Made by a program: the position numbers and the translations under genes. This document shows positions 17,367 through 24,980 of a DNA stretch of 64,000 bases, in pieces; positions within the stretch are counted from its first letter, which is position 1, and every line of letters starts with the position of its first letter. A model generated the notes under the pieces. The model was not told the DNA's origin, did not search any database, and saw only the letters and a list, made by a program, of their open reading frames with translations. Where the stretch lies: NCBI GenBank assembly GCA_034659015.1, contig JAYEGL010000012.1, positions 178,234 to 242,233 of the forward strand. The letters run 5' to 3'. The DNA is from Maricaulis sp034659015. GTDB lineage: Bacteria > Pseudomonadota > Alphaproteobacteria > Caulobacterales > Maricaulaceae.

Positions 17367-18197
17367 ATGAATTTCGAAGAATTCCTCAATCCGGAAACCA
17401 TGGCCGTGCTGGCCGAGCGCGGGATCTCCGCAGGCACGAATATCGTGCTGGCGATTGTCATCCTGATCGCCGGCTTCGTCGTGGCCGGGATGGTGAAGCG
17501 CGGGGTGCGCAAGGCCGTGGAACGCTCCAGCCGGATGGACGACACGCTGGCCAGCTTCTTCTCCTCGATCGCCTATTACGCCGTCATCGCCGTCGTTCTG
17601 ATCGCCGTGCTGGCGCGCTTCGGCGTGCAGACGGCCAGCCTGGTCGCCGCCCTCGGCGCCATCACCCTGGCGATCGGCTTCGCCCTGCAGGGCACGCTGT
17701 CCAACATCGCGGCCGGCGTGATGATCATCGCCTTCAGGCCCTATTCCATCGGCGACTGGGTGGAAGTCGCCGGCGTGTCCGGCGGCGTGAAGGACGTAAA
17801 CCTGTTCACCACCATTCTGGCGACGGCCGACAACAAGAAGATCATCATCCCCAACGGCCAAGCCTGGGGCGATATCATCACCAACTATTCCGCCAACCCG
17901 ACCCGGCGCGTCGATTTCACCTTCTCGATCGACTACTCCGACGATATCGGCAAGGCGATGGAGGTGATCAAGTCGACGCTGGGCGCGGACGAACGCATCC
18001 ACAAGGATCCGGAAATCTTCACCGCCGTCGGCGCCCATGGCGCGAGCTCGGTCGATATCGTCACGCGCGTCTGGGTCGATACGGGCGACTATTGGGGCGT
18101 GCATTTCGACGCCATGAAGAGCGTGAAGGAAGCCTTCGACAAGAACGGCATCTCGATCCCTTACCCTCACCAGGTGAACGTCGCGAAAAAGGGGTAG
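17367..18197 (+). CDS. Small-conductance mechanosensitive channel, MscS family
   Basis: A 276-residue inner-membrane tension-gated channel that releases solutes on hypo-osmotic shock. Three membrane helices lie at ~22-44, ~62-84 and ~87-110; the pore helix has the Gly/Ala pattern ASLVAALGAITLAIGFALQG followed by TLSNIAAGVMII. The beta domain follows (YSIGDWVEVAGVSGGVKDVN, NKKIIIPNGQAWGDIITNYS), then the alpha/beta C-terminal domain. The size is that of minimal MscS (E. coli 286 aa). GGAGAAGG precedes the ATG. A GC-rich hairpin lies just after the stop. Confidence 0.93.
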   Translation: MNFEEFLNPETMAVLAERGISAGTNIVLAIVILIAGFVVAGMVKRGVRKAVERSSRMDDTLASFFSSIAYYAVIAVVLIAVLARFGVQTASLVAALGAITLAIGFALQGTLSNIAAGVMIIAFRPYSIGDWVEVAGVSGGVKDVNLFTTILATADNKKIIIPNGQAWGDIITNYSANPTRRVDFTFSIDYSDDIGKAMEVIKSTLGADERIHKDPEIFTAVGAHGASSVDIVTRVWVDTGDYWGVHFDAMKSVKEAFDKNGISIPYPHQVNVAKKG

Positions 18198-18203
18198 GCC
18201 GGC

Positions 18204-18221
18204 CGGGGCCGCACGGCCCCG
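18204..18221 (+). terminator. GC-rich hairpin after the MscS gene
   Basis: CGGGGCCG and CGGCCCCG form an 8-bp stem with a two-base loop seven bases after the stop codon. Only a short AT stretch (ATTGT) follows, so termination strength is uncertain. Confidence 0.45.
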
Positions 18222-18252
18222 ATTGTGCCGCAATTGGAGCTAGAGTGACGGC

Positions 18253-18558
18253 ATGAGCGAAAACAGCCAGACCGACCGCCGGACCTTCATGCAGCGGCTG
18301 ACGAAGATCTCGTCGGCCGACATCCTGCGCCTGGTCTTCCTGTGTGTGCTGGCCGGCTTCCTGCTGGCGGCGCTGAACGTCAATCCACGCGATCTGTGGA
18401 TCGACTTCTTCGGCACGCTGGCGGAGAGCTGGAGCCGCTTCATCCACTTCATCACGGAAAGTGCCGGCTGGGCGATCGAATACTTCCTGCTCGGCGCGGT
18501 CCTGGTGATCCCGATCTGGCTCGTCTTCCGCCTCCTGCGCGCGCTCGGCCGGGACTGA
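18253..18558 (+). CDS. Small membrane protein, DUF6460-like
   Basis: A 101-residue protein with two hydrophobic helices: LRLVFLCVLAGFLLAALNV (~26-44) and WAIEYFLLGAVLVIPIWLVF (~73-92). The IDFFGTL linkage after NPRDLW and the layout resemble the short alphaproteobacterial DUF6460 proteins; this match is from memory. Function is unknown. It stands alone between the MscS gene and the receiver-like gene. Confidence 0.7.
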   Translation: MSENSQTDRRTFMQRLTKISSADILRLVFLCVLAGFLLAALNVNPRDLWIDFFGTLAESWSRFIHFITESAGWAIEYFLLGAVLVIPIWLVFRLLRALGRD

Positions 18559-18633
18559 CAGGGCGCTGTAATCAACCCTTTTTTAACCGACCTGCTTTGC
18601 GAGTTGGCAAGGATCGCAGGTTAGGGTTGCAAC

Positions 18634-19464
18634 ATGAATGCTGCAGCCCACGACATCCTCGGCGTCGACGCGACGCTGCGCGATCCCGCGCCTTTCCAGT
18701 CGTCCGGCCGGCCGCTCCTGCTGCAGTCGAACCAGTTCCTGCGCTCCATCCTGATCTCGCTGTTGCGCGAGGCCGGCTCGCCGGAAGTGATGGTCGCGCG
18801 CTGTGCGGAAAGCGCGGTGACGGTGCTGGAACAGCAATTGCCCAGCATGATCGTGGCCGACTGGAACGATCAGACCGAGCTGACCGAAGACCGGCTGCGC
18901 CTGATCCGCCGGATCCGCGAGAGCGACGGCGCGCAATACCGCCGCACCCCGGTCATCATGATTTCGCGCCCGCGGCCGCGCCGCGACATCGAACAGGCGC
19001 GCGATGCCGGGGTCACCGAATTCATCGTCACGCCGATCGCGCCGGTCACGCTGCAGGACCGTATCCGGGCGCTGCGCGAGAAACCGCGGGACTTCGTCCA
19101 GTCGCCGCGCTTCAACGGTCCCGACCGGCGCCGCCGCAAGCATTATGCTGCCGGACCGAGCTACAAACGTACGGCCGATGTCGAGGCGGGTCTGACCACA
19201 CCCATGGCCGCGGCGCGGGCTGCCGCCGTCGCCCTGGTCAACGAGACCCAGCTCAGCGGCGATCCCCTCGCCGTGCGTGTGGGCCGCTCCCTGCAGCGTT
19301 TCATCGCGCATATCGACGACTACACGTCCGTGGAGGCCGAAGTCGCCAACATGCACCGCGCCACGCTGGCCCAACTCACCCGGATGGCCGAGGACGGCAA
19401 TCCGCTGCGCGAGCCTGTCGTGACCGGTCTGGAACAGGTCGTCGACAAGCGGATGCGCCGCTGA
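18634..19464 (+). CDS. Receiver-domain protein with a degenerate phosphorylation site
   Basis: A 276-residue protein with an N-terminal CheY-like receiver (~25-145) and a helical C-terminal region. The phosphoacceptor position is kept (MIVADWND), but the acidic pair that binds Mg is replaced (LLLQSNQFLRS instead of the usual VVDDN pattern) and the conserved Lys near the end is Thr (FIVTPIAP). Phosphorylation is therefore doubtful. After the receiver comes the basic motif FNGPDRRRRKHY, found in other alphaproteobacterial receiver proteins. It lacks a DNA-binding or enzymatic output domain and may work by protein contacts. No kinase gene is nearby. Confidence 0.8.
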   Translation: MNAAAHDILGVDATLRDPAPFQSSGRPLLLQSNQFLRSILISLLREAGSPEVMVARCAESAVTVLEQQLPSMIVADWNDQTELTEDRLRLIRRIRESDGAQYRRTPVIMISRPRPRRDIEQARDAGVTEFIVTPIAPVTLQDRIRALREKPRDFVQSPRFNGPDRRRRKHYAAGPSYKRTADVEAGLTTPMAAARAAAVALVNETQLSGDPLAVRVGRSLQRFIAHIDDYTSVEAEVANMHRATLAQLTRMAEDGNPLREPVVTGLEQVVDKRMRR

Positions 19465-19525
19465 AAGCGCTGGCGAGTGCGGCGGGGGTGACGTATCACC
19501 GGGTCCGCTGCAGACTGGATCCGCC

Positions 19526-20014
19526 ATGGAAGACGATATCCAATCCCGCCTCGATTCCATCGCCCCGCTGATCGTGGAGGGGTCGCCCCACGCCGTTGCG
19601 CTGGGCTTCCGTATCGACAAGCTGGCGCCCGGCCTCGCCATGATGAGCGCGCCCTATGACGAGAGCCTGGTGGGGGATCCGGACACGGGCACGCTGCATG
19701 GCGGCGTGATCACCGCCCTGCTCGACCATGTCTGCGGCATGGCGGCTTTCGGCGGGCTGGGTGCCAGGGACACCCCGGCCACGCTGGATCTGCGCATCGA
19801 CTACATGCGCCCGGCCCGGGCCGGACAGGATATCCATGCCGAGGCGGAATGCCTCAAGTCGCACGGCCTGGTCGCCTTCGTCCGGGCCACGGCCCATGAC
19901 GGCGACCGGGCGGACCCCGTTGCCATGGCCCAGGCCGCCTTCATGATTACCAAGGCCTCCAAGGCCGCCCAGGAACGCGCGTTGAAGGCCATGCGCGGGG
20001 AACATCCGCTGTGA
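19526..20014 (+). CDS. PaaI-family hotdog thioesterase (first of a pair)
   Basis: A 162-residue hotdog-fold acyl-CoA thioesterase. The active-site signature is DTGTLHGGVITALLDHVCGM (~52-71), with the hotdog helix starting at the HGG motif, and the second half carries TLDLRIDYMRPARAGQDIHA. Enzymes of this type hydrolyse acyl- or aryl-CoA esters in the cytoplasm. Its stop overlaps the start of a second, divergent paralogue (GTGA), so the two are translationally coupled and may form mixed oligomers. Substrate is not predictable. Confidence 0.9.
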   Translation: MEDDIQSRLDSIAPLIVEGSPHAVALGFRIDKLAPGLAMMSAPYDESLVGDPDTGTLHGGVITALLDHVCGMAAFGGLGARDTPATLDLRIDYMRPARAGQDIHAEAECLKSHGLVAFVRATAHDGDRADPVAMAQAAFMITKASKAAQERALKAMRGEHPL

Positions 20015-20436
20015 GCCGCGCCCTGCTGGAAACCCTGATGGACGCGCCCTATGTGGCACGCTTCGGCGTCCGCCTGGAGGTGAAGGGCACCGAGCTGACC
20101 GGCGTGCTGCCCTTCGACAACGATCTGGTCGGCAACCCGCTCATCCCGGCCCTGCACGGCGGCGCGGTCGGCGCCTTCCTGGAAATCGTCGCCTCCGGCT
20201 CGCTTCTGCTCAGCCAGCCCATGGAGAAACTGCCCAGGCCGATCGATGTAGCGATCGACTATCTGCGCCCGGCGCGGGCGCAGGACGTCTATGCCCGCGC
20301 CATCGTCGCCCGGTCCGGCCGCCGTGTCGCCAATGTCCGCGCCGAGGCCTGGCAGGGCCGGACCGATGCGCCCGTGGCGACGCTGCACGGTCATTTCCTG
20401 ATCACGCCGGAAACCTCCGATACACCGGCCGGCTGA
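20011..20436 (+). CDS. PaaI-family hotdog thioesterase (second of a pair)
   Basis: A 141-residue hotdog thioesterase related to its upstream neighbour. The signature is IPALHGGAVGAFLEIVASGS (~46-65) and the second half has IDVAIDYLRPARAQDVYARA. The acidic residue after HGG differs in spacing from the first copy (FLEIV versus LLDHV) but is present. The start is GTG overlapping the upstream TGA. The pair likely arose by tandem duplication; each could retain a different acyl preference. Confidence 0.88.
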   Translation: MSRALLETLMDAPYVARFGVRLEVKGTELTGVLPFDNDLVGNPLIPALHGGAVGAFLEIVASGSLLLSQPMEKLPRPIDVAIDYLRPARAQDVYARAIVARSGRRVANVRAEAWQGRTDAPVATLHGHFLITPETSDTPAG

Positions 20437-20622
20437 GATCGGCCGGCGGGCTCCGGCCCCCCGCCGCCTGTCCGGAAAATTACTACGACGAGAGTTTGTG
20501 AACGGCGCCTGACGCAGGTTTAGGGCGTATGTCACCCTGCCGACAGGCCGGGGCTGCGACGGTCATTCCTGCGGTAGCGGCGCGCGAGGGGCGCACCGGC
20601 CGCCACACAGGAGGCCCCAATC

Positions 20623-20949
20623 ATGGTCATTCGCACACTCGTATCCGTCTCGGCACTGCTTGCAGCGGGATCGGCCGCATCCGCCCAGGATGACGTCCGC
20701 ACCGCTGTAGTCACCGTCCGTGCCTTCGAACTCTCCGAACCCGCAGCCCGCCGCTCGCTTCGCATGCGGCTGGAACGGGCGGTCGAGACCGTCTGCGCAA
20801 CCCCGGGGCGGCGCGATGCCGCCAGCTTCCGCGAGCGCAGGCATTGCGAAAAGGACGCCATGCAGGATGTGGAAGAACAGCTCGGCTATACGCTCGCCGA
20901 TCTGGACAATCCCCGGCGGCAGCTGGCCCTGAACGTCACCGGGCACTGA
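20623..20949 (+). CDS. UrcA-family secreted protein (copy 1)
   Basis: A 108-residue protein with a signal peptide (LVSVSALLAAGSAASAQ) and a mature domain with the two widely spaced Cys of the UrcA family (VETVCATPG and RRHCEKDAM), presumably a disulfide. Family function is unknown; members are exported and often occur in several copies in Caulobacterales and Sphingomonadales. The start has a near-perfect AGGAGG site (CACAGGAGGCCCC). It is the most divergent of the three copies here and lacks the CATAC palindrome found before copies 2 and 3. Confidence 0.82.
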   Translation: MVIRTLVSVSALLAAGSAASAQDDVRTAVVTVRAFELSEPAARRSLRMRLERAVETVCATPGRRDAASFRERRHCEKDAMQDVEEQLGYTLADLDNPRRQLALNVTGH

Positions 20950-20975
20950 CGCAAGCATCATCCAGTCGATCGGTC

Positions 20976-21010
20976 GGACCGCATTGGGGCTTGTGCGGTC
21001 CGTTCCGTTT
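20976..21010 (+). terminator. Hairpin terminator after UrcA copy 1
   Basis: GGACCGCA (20976-20983) and TGCGGTCC (20994-21001) form a perfect 8-bp stem with a 10-base loop, followed by a pyrimidine-rich tail GTTCCGTTT. Confidence 0.65.
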
Positions 21011-21031
21011 GTCGAAGACAGGAACCGTTAC

Positions 21032-21047
21032 CATACTTTTTTGTATT
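21032..21047. promoter_or_regulatory. Palindrome CATAC-N6-GTATT, distal copy
   Basis: CATAC (21032-21036), six T, then GTATT (21043-21047). It is one of three same-spaced elements upstream of UrcA copies 2 and 3; see the copies at 21120 and 21539. Confidence 0.5.
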
Positions 21048-21119
21048 GCTTTTCTACAAAACCCTTGATGACCTCCCTATAGATTTCCGATTTCGCCTCT
21101 CCAGATAGATCAGGCTGTT

Positions 21120-21135
21120 CATACACATTTGTATG
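21120..21135. promoter_or_regulatory. Perfect palindrome CATAC-N6-GTATG before UrcA copy 2
   Basis: CATAC (21120-21124), ACATTT, GTATG (21131-21135): a perfect inverted repeat 25 bp before the start codon of UrcA copy 2 and exactly 88 bp downstream of the similar element at 21032. Confidence 0.55.
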
Positions 21136-21159
21136 GCTGCGCCATTTGGAGACAAATTC

Positions 21160-21486
21160 ATGCTGAAACCAACCCTCGCCGCACTCACCCTCGCCTTCGC
21201 CGCCACACCGGCCGCCCTGCCGCTCCCGCCGCCTCCGTCGGTCGATATCCCGGTCCGCGAAAGCGATCTCGCCGACCCCGCCTCGGTCGAAGCGCTACGG
21301 GCGCGGATCTCCGATGCCGCGCGCGATGTCTGCCGCGCACATGTGACCGGCGACCTGCTGCGAAGCTTCACCCTGCCGGACTGCATCGCGGCCAGCCGAG
21401 CCCGCGCACTCGCCGAACTGGACAGACTCCTGGAACGCCGGGCCGCCGGCGAAGTCGAGACAGACGCCGACACCCCGGATCCCTGA
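21160..21486 (+). CDS. UrcA-family secreted protein (copy 2)
   Basis: A 108-residue UrcA protein. Residues 1-19 are a signal peptide (MLKPTLAALTLAFAATPAA), then a Pro-rich stretch, then the family core with RISDAARDVCRAHVTGDLLR and TLPDCIAASRARALAEL, giving the conserved Cys pair. The start at 21160 follows TTTGGAGACAAATTC with a GGAG site; the in-frame ATG at 21133 would put charged residues before the signal peptide. The core is clearly closer to copy 3 (shared DLLR..TL.DCI) than to copy 1. Confidence 0.82.
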   Translation: MLKPTLAALTLAFAATPAALPLPPPPSVDIPVRESDLADPASVEALRARISDAARDVCRAHVTGDLLRSFTLPDCIAASRARALAELDRLLERRAAGEVETDADTPDP

Positions 21487-21538
21487 CGCGCATACTGCGC
21501 AACACCGCAACCCGCCGATCTCAAACAGTTTCCGCGGT

Positions 21539-21554
21539 CATACATTTTCGCATT
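21539..21554. promoter_or_regulatory. Imperfect palindrome CATAC-N6-GCATT before UrcA copy 3
   Basis: CATAC (21539-21543), ATTTTC, GCATT (21550-21554), one base off the GTATT half-site at 21043. It lies 115 bp upstream of the copy 3 start codon. Confidence 0.4.
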
Positions 21555-21669
21555 ATTGCGCTGCAGCAATTTATGCTGCGCCGCGGTGGATTCCGCCACG
21601 AGATCGGCCAAGTATGGACCCACAGCCCCATGCACAGACGCATTGCATCACGATCATCGGAGTTACGAC

Positions 21670-21990
21670 ATGACCCGCATCACCCTCGCCGCACTCGCGC
21701 TCGCCAGCCTCGCACCGGCTGCCATCGCCCAGCCGCAGAGCGAAATCGCCATTCCGGTGGCCCAGGTCGACCTGAACGACAACGCACAGGTCGCCACCAT
21801 CGAAGCCCGCATCGCCGACGCCGCCGAACAGGTCTGCCGCGACCGCGTCGTCAGCGATCTGCTGCGCGCCTATACGCTGCGCGACTGCATCGAGGCCACC
21901 ACGGCCCATGCCATGGAGCAGCTCGACGCCCGCCGCGGGGTTGCCCCGCTGAGCGCGGCGGAAGACCAGCTTGCCAGCTCGGAACGCTAG
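21670..21990 (+). CDS. UrcA-family secreted protein (copy 3)
   Basis: A 106-residue UrcA protein with signal peptide MTRITLAALALASLAPAAIA and core motifs RIADAAEQVCRDRVVSDLLR and TLRDCIEATTAHAMEQLDAR. The Cys pair is spaced as in copy 2, indicating recent tandem duplication. It has its own 183-bp upstream region with a palindrome copy, so it is probably transcribed separately from copy 2. Function is unknown. Confidence 0.82.
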   Translation: MTRITLAALALASLAPAAIAQPQSEIAIPVAQVDLNDNAQVATIEARIADAAEQVCRDRVVSDLLRAYTLRDCIEATTAHAMEQLDARRGVAPLSAAEDQLASSER

Positions 21991-22008
21991 CGAGACCCGA
22001 CAGGACAG

Positions 22009-22030
22009 GCCCCGGCCTCCGGGCCGGGGC
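22009..22030 (+). terminator. GC-rich hairpin after UrcA copy 3
   Basis: GCCCCGGCC (22009-22017) pairs with GGCCGGGGC (22022-22030) around a four-base loop, 18 bp after the stop. No clear T-run follows. Confidence 0.5.
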
Positions 22031-22098
22031 TCGTCAGACGCACGGGGCGACCGGGAAACCGGATTCCCCATTCGGTCGAAACGCGCTAGACGCGCATT

Positions 22099-23466
22099 AT
22101 GTCGACCGCCCCCCTGACCCGCACCGACGTCATCAAGCGCGCCTGGCCGCTGGTCTTCGCCAATGCGGCGGTGCCGCTGGCCGGCGTCACCGACACCTTT
22201 GTGCTCGGCCTGTCCGGCGAGACCGCCGATCTGGGCGGCGTCGCCCTGGGCGGGGCGATCTTCTCCATTTTCTACTGGAGCTTCTACTTCCTGCGCATGG
22301 GGACCACGGGCCTCACGGCGCAGGCAGACGGCGCAGGCGACACCGCAGAGGCCCAGCGCATCCTGCTGCGCGCCTTTGCCGTGGCCATCGCCCTGGGCCT
22401 GACCGTCTTCGCACTGCGCGACATCATCGCCTGGGGCGGCTTCGCCATTCTGCAGGGCGCCTCGGACGTCGAGGAAAAGGGCGCTCACTACCTGCTCGCA
22501 CGCGCCTGGGGCGCACCGGCCGCGCTCGGCGCCTTCGCCCTGTCCGGCTGGCTGATCGGCCAGGGGCGAAACGCCGCCACGCTCGCCCTCTACGTGGTTT
22601 TCTCCGCCACCAACATCGTCCTGGACCTGTGGTTCGTCCTGGGCCTGGGCCATGGTCCGGGCGGCGTCGGGGCAGCCACGGCGATCGCGGAATGGGTCGG
22701 GCTCGCAGTCGGCCTCGTCTTCGTCGCACACGCTCTGCGACAGCAAGGCGGCTGGGCGTCGGGCGCACTGGAGAAATCCCGCCTGATCGAGCCGAAAGCC
22801 GTCGGCGAGATGTTCCACGTCAATTTCAACCTGATGATCCGCACCTGGACGCTGGTGGTCGGCTTCACCTGGTTCGCCAATGCCGGCGCCCGCCAGGGCA
22901 CCGCCCCGCTGGCGGGCAATCATGTCCTGCTGCAGATCATCTCGCTGTGGGCTTTCGTGCTGGACGCCTTCGCCTTCGTCGCCGAGGCCGAGGCGGGCCG
23001 CGCCTTCGGCCGACGCTCCCTGCCCGGCCTGCGCAAGGCGCTTCGCCTGACCGGCGAGCCGATGTTTGCGGCGGGGGCGGTTTTTGCCGTCGCGACCTTC
23101 TTCTTCGGCACCGACGCGCTGGCCCTGGTCATCGAGGACGAGGCGACCCTGGCCGCCGCGACGACCTACCTGCCCTGGTGTGCCGTCGTGCCCTTCCTCG
23201 GCGCCGGCGCCTGGCTGATGGACGGCATCTTCATCGGCACGACCAGCGGGAAGGTCCTGCGCAATGCGGGGATCGCCGCCGTGGCCGTCTACCTGGCCGC
23301 CGATGCGGTCCTGGCGCCGCTCTTCGGCAATCACGGCGTCTGGGCCGCCTTCCTGATCTTCTATGTGGCGCGCGGCGTGGCCCTGGGCATCGCCTATCCG
23401 GGCCTGGAACGGCGGCTTCAGCCGGCCCCGACGGCCTCGGAGACGGATGCGAACCCGTCGGCCTGA
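22099..23466 (+). CDS. MATE-family multidrug efflux transporter (DinF-like)
   Basis: A 455-residue, 12-helix inner-membrane antiporter of the MATE family, DinF-type. Two homologous halves are visible; the first begins RAWPLVFANAAVPLAGVTDT, with GAIFSIFYWSFYFLRMGTTG in helix 2, and the second repeats similar spacing from residue ~240. Such pumps export cationic drugs or metabolites using Na+ or H+. The 3' end overlaps the convergent pyrD by 49 bp. Confidence 0.88.
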   Translation: MSTAPLTRTDVIKRAWPLVFANAAVPLAGVTDTFVLGLSGETADLGGVALGGAIFSIFYWSFYFLRMGTTGLTAQADGAGDTAEAQRILLRAFAVAIALGLTVFALRDIIAWGGFAILQGASDVEEKGAHYLLARAWGAPAALGAFALSGWLIGQGRNAATLALYVVFSATNIVLDLWFVLGLGHGPGGVGAATAIAEWVGLAVGLVFVAHALRQQGGWASGALEKSRLIEPKAVGEMFHVNFNLMIRTWTLVVGFTWFANAGARQGTAPLAGNHVLLQIISLWAFVLDAFAFVAEAEAGRAFGRRSLPGLRKALRLTGEPMFAAGAVFAVATFFFGTDALALVIEDEATLAAATTYLPWCAVVPFLGAGAWLMDGIFIGTTSGKVLRNAGIAAVAVYLAADAVLAPLFGNHGVWAAFLIFYVARGVALGIAYPGLERRLQPAPTASETDANPSA

Positions 23467-24449
23467 AGCCGCTGCGCGAGGCCGGTCTTGATGCGCCTGA
23501 CCAGTCCGGGCCCGTGATAGACGAGGCCGGTATAAAGCTGGACGGCATTCGCCCCGGCGCGGATCTTGGCGTAGGCCGCGTCGGCGCTGTCGACCCCGCC
23601 CACGCCGATGATCGCCAGGTCCGGCCCGGCCGCCTTGCGGAAGGCGCGTACGAGCTCAGTGGAACGCTCGAAGATGGGCGGCCCCGAGAGGCCGCCCGCC
23701 TCGCCCATGAGGGGGCTTCTAAGGCCCTCCGGGCGGGTGATCGACGTGTTGGATACGATGATGCCATCGAGGCCGTGTCTCGCGATGGCGTCCACCATCA
23801 CGCCGGCTTCGCTGTCCTCGATATCGGGGGCCACCTTGAGAAACACCGGCGCCGAACTCCCGATGCCCGCAACGGCGTGGAGAAGGTCGTCCAGAGCCCC
23901 GGAGGATTGCAGCGTGCGCAGGCCCGGCGTGTTGGGGGAGGACACGTTGACCGTGAAGAACTGCGCCAGCCCCTGGAGGGCCTCCAGGCAGGTCACGTAG
24001 TCGGCAATCCGGTCCTCACTGTCGAGATTGGCGCCGATATTCACACCGACCACGCCGCCCCGGCCCGCACGCCGGGTCAGGCGGGACCGGAACGCCGTCA
24101 GCCCCTGATTGGGAAAGCCCATGCGGTTGATCACGGCCTCGTCTTCCTCCAGCCGGAAGATGCGCGGACGCGGCTTGCCGTCCTGGGCGCGCGGCGTCAC
24201 GGCACCGCATTCCACGAAACCGAACCCCATCGCCAGTAGCGCATCGGGCGCCTCGGCATTCTTGTCGAACCCCGCCGCGAGCCCCACCGGATTGGGCAGC
24301 TCCATCCCGGCCAGGCGGGTCGCCAGCCGCGGATCGTCGGCAGCCCGGTCGCGCGGCCCGAGCCCCAGCTTCAATCCGGCAATGCCGAGCCTGTGGGCAC
24401 GCTCCGGGTCCATCCCACGCAGCCACCGGGTCGCCTTGTCGTGCAGCAT
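23418..24449 (-). CDS. pyrD: Dihydroorotate dehydrogenase (quinone), class 2
   Basis: A 343-residue membrane-associated FMN enzyme that oxidises dihydroorotate to orotate in pyrimidine synthesis, passing electrons to quinone. The N-terminal helix pair (LRGMDPERAHRLGIAGLKLG) is the class 2 membrane-binding element. Core motifs: NPVGLAAGFDKNAEAPDALL, FVECGAVTPRAQDGKPRPRI, VNVSSPNTPGLRTLQ with the class 2 catalytic Ser region, and IIVSNTSITRP. Its start codon overlaps the stop of the DUF952 gene by one base (TGATG), so they are co-translated. It runs convergent into the MATE gene. Confidence 0.95.
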   Translation of the reverse strand: MLHDKATRWLRGMDPERAHRLGIAGLKLGLGPRDRAADDPRLATRLAGMELPNPVGLAAGFDKNAEAPDALLAMGFGFVECGAVTPRAQDGKPRPRIFRLEEDEAVINRMGFPNQGLTAFRSRLTRRAGRGGVVGVNIGANLDSEDRIADYVTCLEALQGLAQFFTVNVSSPNTPGLRTLQSSGALDDLLHAVAGIGSSAPVFLKVAPDIEDSEAGVMVDAIARHGLDGIIVSNTSITRPEGLRSPLMGEAGGLSGPPIFERSTELVRAFRKAAGPDLAIIGVGGVDSADAAYAKIRAGANAVQLYTGLVYHGPGLVRRIKTGLAQRLQADGFASVSEAVGAG

Positions 24450-24805
24450 CAGTCCCGCTCCAGATCCGCCGGCAGCACCCAGTCGCCCTCGTCATTGCGC
24501 CCGATATGGCGCAGGCCGCGCACGGCGCTGGCCGGGATGTCGCCATAGACGTGCGGGAAAAGCGCACCGCCGCGGGACTTCTCCCACTTCACCGTATCGC
24601 CGAGCGCAACAAGATCGATCGCCACCAGGAGAAGACGCGCGTGCTCGTTATAGTGCTTGACCAGCGTGCCCTCTACCTGGTCGGCGGCGGACAGGTGGAT
24701 GAACCCGTCCGCCACATCGTGCGGATCGCCGGTGAAGACACCGTCGGCCATCACGGCCGCCCAGCGTTCCGGCGTGGCGAGTCGGTATGCGATACGAGGC
24801 GTCAT
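24449..24805 (-). CDS. DUF952-family protein
   Basis: A 118-residue cytosolic protein. Motifs typical of DUF952 are DGFIHLSAADQVEGTLVKHY, LLLVAIDLVAL, VKWEKSRGGALFPHVYGDIP and a final loop. The fold is related to ADP-ribosyltransferase-like glutathione-type domains in some annotations, but no activity is established. It is the first gene of a two-gene unit with pyrD. Confidence 0.85.
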   Translation of the reverse strand: MTPRIAYRLATPERWAAVMADGVFTGDPHDVADGFIHLSAADQVEGTLVKHYNEHARLLLVAIDLVALGDTVKWEKSRGGALFPHVYGDIPASAVRGLRHIGRNDEGDWVLPADLERD

Positions 24806-24853
24806 CAGAACGGGTTAGCCCTGCCGTGCAGGCGTGGCAAGGCCGGGAAACAA

Positions 24854-24881
24854 TTGCGATCCGGGCCGCAAGTGCTATATT
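24854..24881 (+). promoter_or_regulatory. Promoter TTGCGA-N16-TATATT for the candidate sRNA
   Basis: TTGCGA (24854-24859), 16-bp spacer, TATATT (24876-24881). The expected transcription start is near G24889, just ahead of the first hairpin. Confidence 0.5.
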
Positions 24882-24888
24882 TGGCATT

Positions 24889-24980
24889 GGAGTGGGGACA
24901 GGCCTCCCGGCCCGCCCCCTTTTCCTTAGACCATGATGAAGACCCGGATGCGAACATGCCAGCTCGTCCGGGTCTTTTTC
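24889..24980 (+). ncRNA. Candidate small RNA, about 92 nt, with anti-Shine-Dalgarno loop
   Basis: Downstream of a promoter-like pair lies a hairpin with GGGG/CCCC (24894-24897/24915-24918) and GGCC/GGCC (24901-24904/24909-24912) stems presenting a TCCC loop inside CCTCCC. It is followed by a single-stranded CCCTTTTCCTTAG stretch and a Rho-independent terminator: GACCCGGA (24941-24948)/TCCGGGTC (24967-24974) plus five T. The plan (C-rich loop complementary to ribosome sites, unpaired linker, terminator) is that of trans-acting alphaproteobacterial sRNAs. I cannot assign it to a named family. Confidence 0.5.
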
